The notes beneath the pieces were generated by a model, which did not search any database, was not told the DNA's origin, and saw nothing but the letters and a program-made list of their open reading frames with translations. Below, piece after piece: positions 12,385 through 14,500 of a DNA stretch of 14,500 bases; the first letter of the stretch is position 1, and every line of letters starts with the position of its first letter. The stretch covers positions 43,204,152 to 43,218,651 of the forward strand of contig CM022665.1 in NCBI GenBank assembly GCA_012295275.1, written 5' to 3'. The position numbers and the translations under genes are program-made. The stretch comes from Chrysomallon squamiferum. Its lineage: Eukaryota; Mollusca; Gastropoda; Neomphalida; Peltospiridae.

Positions 12385-13881
12385 AAAAAAAAAAAATAAG
12401 AAAAATAATAATAATAAATAATAAAAAAAAAAATGAAAAATAAAAATTGGCTTGAAATTATAAAATGTAACAAATATAATCTCTGCAGGAAAAGTTCAGA
12501 AGAGAAGAAGACAGACCTGAATTCGACGCGGGGTGGGGCCTGCATCTGGATCCCACACGACCCACAGAAAGTACTGTATGGATGATTGGTGGCGCCACAC
12601 TTGGAACACTGTAAGGCACCAGAAGGCTTTGATGGCTACAAAAAAAAAAAAAAATTAAAAAAAATTATTTTAGTTTCAAAATTAAGTAACAAGCCTAAGA
12701 TTACATTTTGACAGAATTATTAATTATCTGAAATTTAATTTACTTATTTTATTTATAAATTTTATTTTATTTTTATTTTTAAATTTTATTAGAGATAGTG
12801 GTGTTTTTTAAAAATAAAGAATAAAACCACAACAAAATTTGTTTTTATGTTCACCCCATTTTTAAATCAGAAAGACTAATATATATATATATTTTTAAAC
12901 ATTTTTTTACCATCTGGAAAAACCCCTGTAAAAAACCCACAAAAAAATAAACTATATTTGATAATATTTCAGTTAATGACTGAAATAACTATTTTATACT
13001 AATTCATTTTATTGTATAATGTTAATTTTTTTTTTTTATTAGAGTTACATAAAATATCATCAATAAAATTAATAACTAAAGGTTTTAATAGAAATTATAT
13101 TTTGAAAAAAATGAATGAATTTTTTTTAATTTTAATTTGTTTAAGTGTTTTGTTTTTACCTTTGCTCCACACCAGTCACAGAATCTGGCATCTCCATTGT
13201 TTACTCGATTACACTTGTTACAGGTCACGTAGTTCTTGTCAGGGTTAGTCACAGGAGGGGCAGACAATCCAGAAAAAATAGCTCTCTAACGAAATAAAAA
13301 CGAAATACAAAACAGTTTTTTTTTTTTTTTTCTTTAAATGTTTAGAACAAATTCTAATATAATAAATACATTTTAAAACAAAGAATGTTTTTAAACATTT
13401 AGTAAAAATAGCTCTCTAATAAAATAAAAACAGCTTTCAGTTCTAATTTTAAACAATTTTTTCTTTTAGCTTAAAAAAAATAATAAGTAAAACGATATTT
13501 AATTTATATGTGAAATCTTAATATTTTATTTCCTAATAAAATATAAAAAATATGGATGGTACATGTGTATACTATAGTGATCATACACATTATACAACAG
13601 TTTACATGCCTTCAAAAACATTAGAAATCACTTCTAATTACACCAACAGCTGAGAAGAAACCAGGACTAACCTGTTGTGCGGTTGTGGGAAGCCTGGTGT
13701 CGCAGGTGACGCACATGAGCAGGTTGCTGGGGTTGGCAGTTCCGCACAGCGTGCACACCAGTCTGTCAGACAGCTTCACACTGGCCATCGGCTGGTTTTG
13801 AACCGGAATCGGCCCCTCGCAGACCACACAGGTAGGAGTGTTGAAAGGCACCAAGGATTTACAGTAGACACACATTCCCAT
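3687..13881 (-). CDS. DZANK1: DZANK1, 12 coding exons, 5'-partial in this window
   Basis: Double zinc ribbon and ankyrin repeat protein. The vertebrate protein is reported to work with ninein-like (NINL) in dynein-linked vesicle transport and in ciliary or photoreceptor biology; that is family knowledge, not visible here. Joining the exons listed in the summary gives 1467 nt, about 489 residues once the frame breaks are allowed for, close to the matching C-terminal two thirds of the roughly 750-residue vertebrate protein. Order: four zinc-ribbon units, linker, a core with PLLTSVSPGRG and YWRKQVDHI, a basic linker, then ankyrin repeats ending at a TGA. All introns are GT..AG, and codon phases agree at every junction except for the breaks in exons E and F. 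No start codon is present: exon A begins after an acceptor, so the N-terminal exons lie beyond 14500. Most introns are a few hundred bases; the two longest that stand out as repeat-filled follow exons D and I. Confidence 0.93.
3835..5070 (-). other. DZANK1 intron K-L
   Basis: Intron with proper GT and AG ends and no open frame with protein-like features. It contains a TA dinucleotide run at 4176-4209 and a T-rich GTTGTTGTTTGTTGG-type stretch around 4550-4600. No mobile element or RNA gene was recognised. Confidence 0.8.
5071..5145 (-). CDS. DZANK1: DZANK1 exon K: ankyrin repeat with TALHEA motif
   Basis: Exon of 75 nt, phase 2 at both ends, acceptor ATATTTCAG and donor TTAG|GTAAAA. It reads KGNTALHEAVNLGPSGLKMI, then DCLLR shared with exon L. 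NTALHEA is the classic ankyrin first-helix motif (TxLHxA) and is present in the vertebrate protein as NTALHEATLLG. Confidence 0.92.
5146..5936 (-). other. DZANK1 intron J-K, simple-repeat rich
   Basis: Intron composed largely of A-rich low-complexity sequence. Trinucleotide runs (TAA)n then (TGA)n lie at about 5235-5270, short iterated AAAATGTAATA-like stretches at about 5600-5700, and (AAAT)n at about 5873-5894. No gene is visible in it. Confidence 0.8.
5937..6070 (-). CDS. DZANK1: DZANK1 exon J: ankyrin repeats
   Basis: Exon of 134 nt, phase 0 start and phase 2 end, acceptor TGATGTAG and donor GGT|GTAAGTC. It reads GADVNCVNKNGLPVLHVAVV, then NNRVDCIPVIVDAGADINRK and GPSL. This matches the [20 protein letters not shown]...LVQRGADIDQQWG stretch of vertebrate DZANK1. 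Two GAD-N ankyrin turns and the hydrophobic helices between them are visible. The donor is placed after GGT rather than three bases earlier at TTG|GTGTAA, because GTAAGT is the better site and only that choice fits the phase of exon K. Confidence 0.92.
6071..7371 (-). other. DZANK1 intron I-J
   Basis: Most of this intron is the 49-bp minisatellite. The remaining ~470 bases next to exon J are ordinary AT-rich sequence. The open frame at 6296-6496 (+) has no recognisable protein features. Confidence 0.8.
6539..7383. repeat. 49-bp minisatellite carrying the exon I splice donor
   Basis: About 18 tandem copies of a 49-bp unit (starts of the ACTTACATCATCT word at 6541, 6590, 6639, 6688 and so on to 7366). 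On the gene strand each unit reads ...TAGATGAT|GTAAGTATC..., i.e. the end of exon I followed by its donor. The rightmost copy is the real exon-intron boundary, and 12 nt (7372-7383) are coding. Units ending in TACATAGATGAT match the exon over all 12 nt; others have TAAATAGATGAT or a GTACACAGATGAT variant. Two copies near 6932 and 7027 lack four bases and so lose the GTAAGT donor. Unit types partly alternate, suggesting dimer-level expansion. The array fills most of intron I-J. Confidence 0.93.
7372..7452 (-). CDS. DZANK1: DZANK1 exon I: start of ankyrin region
   Basis: Exon of 27 codons, phase 0 at both ends, acceptor TATTTAACAG and donor GAT|GTAAGTATC. It reads PINLKLIRELGASGEGSPSD and then VQQYIDD, matching NRLLLKEVGPTGEG...IEQLLDEGADPN of vertebrate DZANK1. 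It forms the first helices of the ankyrin array, whose GAD-N turn starts exon J. The last 12 nt (TACATAGATGAT) and the donor recur in the 49-bp minisatellite that fills the downstream intron. Confidence 0.9.
7453..7883 (-). other. DZANK1 intron H-I
   Basis: Short AT-rich intron. A T run of about 15 at 7659-7673 is the only notable element; no gene or repeat family was recognised. Confidence 0.75.
7884..7972 (-). CDS. DZANK1: DZANK1 exon H: basic linker
   Basis: Exon of 89 nt, phase 1 start and phase 0 end, acceptor CTTTGTAG and donor TCT|GTAAGT. It encodes VSEDRMTPISNRKKSGRRTK and continues with a lysine- and serine-rich stretch ending in KLS. The vertebrate protein also has a lysine-rich segment (IKRIKNFKTKT) between the core and the ankyrin repeats, so position and composition agree although the residues do not align closely. 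It is probably a flexible basic linker. Phases fit exons G and I exactly. Confidence 0.85.
7973..8593 (-). other. DZANK1 intron G-H
   Basis: Contains the degenerate ~200-bp repeat, a (TATC)n run at about 8320-8338 and a 30-T run at 8495-8524. The open frame at 7949-8188 (+) overlaps exon H antisense and then runs through T-rich intron, so it is not taken as a gene. Confidence 0.75.
7990..8500. repeat. Degenerate ~200-bp tandem repeat in intron G-H
   Basis: Segments near 8163-8265 and 8367-8455 share AAAATAGCAGA-GGCTGTA followed by TTAAATATATTTTATAAATT and ATCAGATAAATAAA. Each is followed by an AATT(T)GAAAATT-like stretch, which also occurs with ACAGAGAAACCA at 8040-8074 and TACAAAACCA at 8461-8495. 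Together they form about two and a half diverged copies with a period near 200 bases. A further weak relative lies at about 9110-9165 in intron F-G. Confidence 0.55.
8594..8768 (-). CDS. DZANK1: DZANK1 exon G: core end and acidic/serine linker
   Basis: Exon of 175 nt, phase 0 start and phase 1 end. The acceptor is a long T run ending in TTAG and the donor is GAAG|GTACAA. It reads LITSSIQEDGYELSLTLTF, matching LISATVHEDGCEVSIRLNY of vertebrate DZANK1, then ALRDNKDPFIGKQLGGSHK and a linker ending SVGSYISDSE. The final part resembles the WVSDYSQS region of the vertebrate protein only loosely. The frame is intact throughout. GC is well above the flanking introns, which are mostly A and T. Confidence 0.9.
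8769..9213 (-). other. DZANK1 intron F-G
   Basis: AT-rich intron with a (GA)n run at 9032-9053 directly followed by an A run to about 9070. No gene is visible in it. Confidence 0.75.
9214..9316 (-). CDS. DZANK1: DZANK1 exon F: YWRKQVDHI core, frame broken
   Basis: Exon of 103 nt, phase 1 start, acceptor TTTAAACAG and donor AAG|GTAGTT. It completes the glycine of SPGRG and reads YWRKQVDHICQHLKAKAQ, matching YWRRQLDHISAHLRCYAQ of vertebrate DZANK1. It then reads NDAEFR, after which the conserved LIGEPKMGK (vertebrate LIAEPRMGK) appears one base out of frame. A single missing base near 9243, at AGG|CTC, explains it; one more G would give the expected arginine-alanine-leucine. With that base the exon ends in phase 0, as exon G requires. 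Confidence 0.87.
9242..9244 (-). other. DZANK1: Single-base frame break inside DZANK1 exon F
   Basis: The conserved alanine between EFR and LIGEPKMGK is missing one base: the sequence has AGGCTC where the family suggests AGGGCTC. Everything on either side matches the family in two frames offset by one. A shortened G run is a typical consensus error, but a genuine frameshift allele cannot be excluded. Confidence 0.75.
9420..9835. repeat. CA/TG and TA microsatellite block in intron E-F
   Basis: A (TG)n run at 9485-9497 runs into a (TA)n run at 9497-9522. Scattered ACACAC and TATATA blocks follow, with words such as CACACATATACATATATAA repeated, and a long (CA)n run at about 9802-9828. It fills most of the 547-base intron between exons E and F. 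Confidence 0.85.
9864..10051 (-). CDS. DZANK1: DZANK1 exon E: linker and PLLT-SPGRG core, frame broken
   Basis: Exon of 188 nt with acceptor GTTTTCAG and donor GAG|GTGCGT. The first part reads SKWSPVTIGVVPGSP and then VQTVGLFYP, matching the TQTVGLFYPSGK segment of vertebrate DZANK1. The last part reads EKQMRDRRPLLTSVSPGRG, matching KMSDHKPLLTAISPGRG. The two parts lie in different frames: in the first frame a TGA occurs at 9919-9917. Flanking phases require 187 or 190 nt, so there is either one extra base or two missing bases between 9919 and 9955. The first 33 nt of the exon are also the exonic portion of the ~70-bp minisatellite that fills the upstream intron. Confidence 0.85.
9919..9955 (-). 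other. DZANK1: Frame disruption inside DZANK1 exon E
   Basis: Upstream of this segment the frame encodes VQTVGLFYP; downstream the EKQMRDRRPLLT frame is offset by one base. The upstream frame runs into TGA at 9919-9917. One possibility is a single extra base. The other is two lost G bases, with an intermediate frame reading CEEGRYKLRL joining the halves smoothly. The sequence alone does not decide between them. Consensus error, a real allele or gene decay could explain it; intact splice sites and protein on both sides favour consensus error. Confidence 0.7.
10019..11580. repeat. ~70-bp minisatellite carrying the exon E splice acceptor
   Basis: About 22 copies of a ~70-bp unit, marked by GACTGAAAACACCAAACAA near 10050, 10120, 10190, 10260 and on to about 11541. 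On the gene strand the typical unit holds a T-rich tract, GGTGTTTTCAG, then TCTAAGTGGACTCCTGTGAC and TATAGGAGTCGTT. That is the acceptor and first 33 nt of exon E; several copies are shortened or altered on the exonic side. The leftmost copy is the real exon edge (10019-10051). Intronic copies differ from the exon after that point and reach TGA (TTTTGTGAGG) within 13 codons. Most are 70 bp; shortened copies occur around 10861-11060, and unrelated sequence at about 11410-11520 separates the last two. Many units contain a hairpin-capable palindrome. Confidence 0.93.
10052..12144 (-). other. DZANK1 intron D-E
   Basis: The longest intron (2093 bases). Its 3' three quarters, on the gene strand, is the ~70-bp minisatellite. 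The stretch 11581-12144 is plain AT-rich intron. A ~56-bp direct duplication (11454-11509 and 11644-11699) brackets the last minisatellite copy. No additional exon is needed: exon D ends and exon E begins in phase 0. Confidence 0.8.
11454..11699. repeat. ~56-bp direct duplication flanking the last minisatellite copy
   Basis: The segments 11454-11509 and 11644-11699 both read AAATCTACAC..., then CTTACACAAACATTA and ATAT, with modest differences between. They lie about 190 bases apart on either side of the outermost minisatellite unit, suggesting a segmental duplication or unequal exchange at the array edge. Confidence 0.7.
12145..12163 (-). CDS. DZANK1: DZANK1 exon D: 19-nt microexon
   Basis: A 19-nt exon between a strong acceptor (TTTATCTGTTTTCAG) and a strong donor (GAT|GTAAGTAC). 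It completes the split arginine codon left by exon C (AG + A), then encodes PVGGSD and ends in phase 0, as exon E requires. Skipping it would join a phase 2 end to a phase 0 start and shift the frame. The support is splice-site quality and phase agreement; the peptide lies in a poorly conserved linker, so homology does not help. Confidence 0.75.
12316..12396. repeat. Long poly-A tract in intron C-D
   Basis: As given, 56 A, one G, then 24 A on the plus strand, i.e. poly-T on the gene strand about 120 bases after the exon C donor. It is followed by (AAT)n-like sequence. Homopolymer length in an assembly is unreliable, and no body of a retroposed element is recognisable beside it. Confidence 0.85.
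12517..12635 (-). CDS. DZANK1: DZANK1 exon C: fourth zinc-ribbon unit
   Basis: Coding exon of 119 nt, phase 0 start and phase 2 end. The acceptor is a T run ending in GTAG and the donor is TTCAG|GTCTGT. It encodes 39 complete codons with Cys10, Cys13, Cys24 and Cys27 in QCSKCGATNH and FCGSCGIQ, matching the CPKCGASNH..RFCGSCGI segment of vertebrate DZANK1. With exon B it forms the second double zinc ribbon. The reading frame stays open past the donor into the intron, giving a low-complexity phenylalanine run from the poly-A/T tract; that extension is not taken as coding. Confidence 0.9.
12636..13159 (-). other. DZANK1 intron B-C
   Basis: AT-rich intron with a short TA run near 12879-12890. 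No gene, repeat family or extra exon was recognised. Confidence 0.75.
13160..13285 (-). CDS. DZANK1: DZANK1 exon B: third zinc-ribbon unit
   Basis: Coding exon of 42 codons, phase 0 at both ends, acceptor CGTTAG and donor AAG|GTAAAA. A linker (AIFSGLSAPPVTNPD) leads to a CX2C-X10-CX2C unit with Cys22, Cys25, Cys36 and Cys39 in TCNKC and RFCDWCGAK. This matches the CYRCGRWN..SFCGWCGA unit of vertebrate DZANK1. The acceptor is read as TTAG|AGA because TAG directly upstream would be an in-frame stop. Shifting to the following AG would change the phase. About 120 bases upstream in the intron lies a near copy of this acceptor edge (13403-13431). Confidence 0.9.
13271..13431. repeat. Near-identical ~29-bp duplicate of the exon B acceptor edge
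   Basis: The block AGAAAAAATAGCTCTCTAAC (from 13271) continuing GAAATAAAAAC recurs as AGTAAAAATAGCTCTCTAAT continuing AAAATAAAAAC (from 13401), with only a few mismatches over about 31 positions, 130 bases apart. The first copy spans the start of exon B and its acceptor; the second lies wholly in the intron and keeps a TTATTAG|AGAGCTATTTTT acceptor-like edge. Confidence 0.75.
13286..13671 (-). other. DZANK1 intron A-B
   Basis: Short AT-rich intron. Its only notable content is the duplicate of the exon B acceptor edge and a T run at 13316-13331. Confidence 0.75.
13672..13881 (-). CDS. DZANK1: DZANK1 exon A: first double zinc ribbon
   Basis: Coding exon of 70 codons, phase 0 at both ends. The acceptor is a T-rich tract ending in TGCACAG and the donor is CAG|GTTAGT. 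The translation begins MGMCVYCKSLVPFNTP, very close to the MGLC..C.SLVP.NTP segment of vertebrate DZANK1. Two zinc-ribbon units are visible: Cys4, Cys7, Cys18 and Cys21, then Cys43, Cys46, Cys57 and Cys60, each CX2C-X10-CX2C and presumably binding one zinc ion. The initial ATG directly follows the acceptor and is an internal methionine by homology, not a translation start. It is the most 5' exon recognised in the window. Confidence 0.92.
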
Positions 13882-14500
13882 CTGTGCAGGAAAAAAAACA
13901 ACAAATAATAATAATAATAATAAAAATAATAATAATACAAATATTTATTTAAATAATTAAGTAAATAAAATTGTTAAAAACAATGAATTAAATTTTATTC
14001 ATGTGATCCTAATCTGCCAAAATCACATGGATACTTTTCACGTAATTTTTTTTTTTTTTTTTTAGATTTGTTGTGTTGGAACAATGAAATGAGAACTGTT
14101 GTTGACATTGTAGTACTGGGGAAAAGACTAAGAGACAGACAAATGGGGAGATGAATGGATTGCTTCCAAAGGGACATCCAGAAGATGCTGACAATAGAAA
14201 ATTCAGGCAGCAGACCTCACCGAATGGGAATGAGCAAGGAAGAAGAAGAAGAAGAAGAAGAAGAAGACACACTTAGTTTCAAAACCAATGGACAGTTCTG
14301 ACTAAAACTAATAATAGATAAAAACATCTTAATAATTTTTAAGGAAATCTTAAAAATAAAGAAATGGATTAATTAAAAAAAAAAAAAAACATGATGAAAA
14401 GTTTGAAAGGTGTAAAATGCAGTTTTTTTTTTCATATTTTTTTTTTTAATGGAAATATGACCTGGTAATGGGGGATATTGATTATTATGGGTGGGATCAA
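13882..14500 (-). other. Intron sequence upstream of DZANK1 exon A
   Basis: AT-rich intron with an (AAT)n stretch at about 13903-13936, T runs and the GAA-tailed segment. No upstream DZANK1 exon was recognised, so the previous exon lies beyond the window. Confidence 0.65.
14081..14290. mobile_element. GAA-tailed, more GC-rich segment, possible retroelement relic
   Basis: A block of clearly higher GC than the surrounding intron, ending in (GAA)n at about 14239-14266. On the plus strand an open frame from 14152 reads MDCFQRDIQKMLTIENSGSR, then PHRMGMSKEEE and on through the GAA run to a TGA near 14302. Short-motif tails on a unique GC-richer body are common at the 3' ends of invertebrate non-LTR retroelements and SINEs. 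No reverse transcriptase or other domain is visible, so this is only a suggestion. It does not resemble a DZANK1 exon on the minus strand. Confidence 0.3.

Noticed and set aside
12316-12396. Poly-A tail of a processed pseudogene or LINE
   Set aside because: No element body or target-site duplication is recognisable; a simple homopolymer expansion is enough.
12282-12545. Open frame on the minus strand with a long phenylalanine run
   Set aside because: Its first codons are the end of DZANK1 exon C; the rest is the frame running on through the donor into the poly-T tract.
13012-13248. Open frame on the plus strand over exon B
   Set aside because: Antisense to exon B, and low-complexity in its first half.
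13672-13881. ATG at 13881 as the DZANK1 start codon
   Set aside because: A good acceptor directly precedes it, and the methionine aligns internally in the family, so it is not a start.
13675-13908. Open frame on the plus strand over exon A
   Set aside because: It is antisense to the zinc-ribbon exon, which matches DZANK1 and has proper splice sites.
13995-14272. Two overlapping open frames on the minus strand, one leucine-rich
   Set aside because: The leucine run is the complement of the GAA repeat; nothing matches DZANK1 or another family, and no exon phase fits exon A.

Overview
The window is eukaryotic and almost certainly animal. It is very AT-rich and full of homopolymers and microsatellites. 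One spliced gene runs on the minus strand, with small exons of clearly higher GC, GT..AG introns and consistent codon phases. No bacterial-style gene, RNA gene or CRISPR array is visible. The intron style, base composition and protein divergence suggest an invertebrate, perhaps a mollusc; this placement is inference.

The gene is DZANK1 (double zinc ribbon and ankyrin repeat domains 1). Twelve coding exons, here called A to L in transcript order, are at 13881-13672, 13285-13160, 12635-12517, 12163-12145, 10051-9864, 9316-9214, 8768-8594, 7972-7884, 7452-7372, 6070-5937, 5145-5071 and 3834-3687, ending in a TGA stop. They encode about 489 residues: four CX2C-X10-CX2C zinc-ribbon units (exons A-C), a linker (D), the conserved PLLT-SPGRG-YWR core (E-G), a basic linker (H) and C-terminal ankyrin repeats (I-L). 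Exon A starts in phase 0 after an acceptor and aligns inside known DZANK1 proteins, so the N-terminal part of the gene lies beyond 14500. The reading frame is broken in exons E and F although the flanking protein is well conserved. Assembly indels are the simplest explanation, but a decaying allele is possible.

The most notable feature is the intron architecture. Two unrelated minisatellites each begin inside an exon and carry that exon's splice junction in most units. A ~70-bp repeat (10019-11580, about 22 copies) repeats the acceptor plus the first 33 nt of exon E. A 49-bp repeat (6539-7383, about 18 copies) repeats the donor plus the last 12 nt of exon I. The acceptor edge of exon B also has a single intronic duplicate. 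The gene therefore carries dozens of decoy splice sites made from its own exon edges.

Layout: 1-3686 is the 3' UTR and downstream flank, without a recognisable gene. 3687-13881 is the DZANK1 gene. 13882-14500 is intron upstream of exon A and holds a GAA-tailed, more GC-rich segment that may be a retroelement relic.
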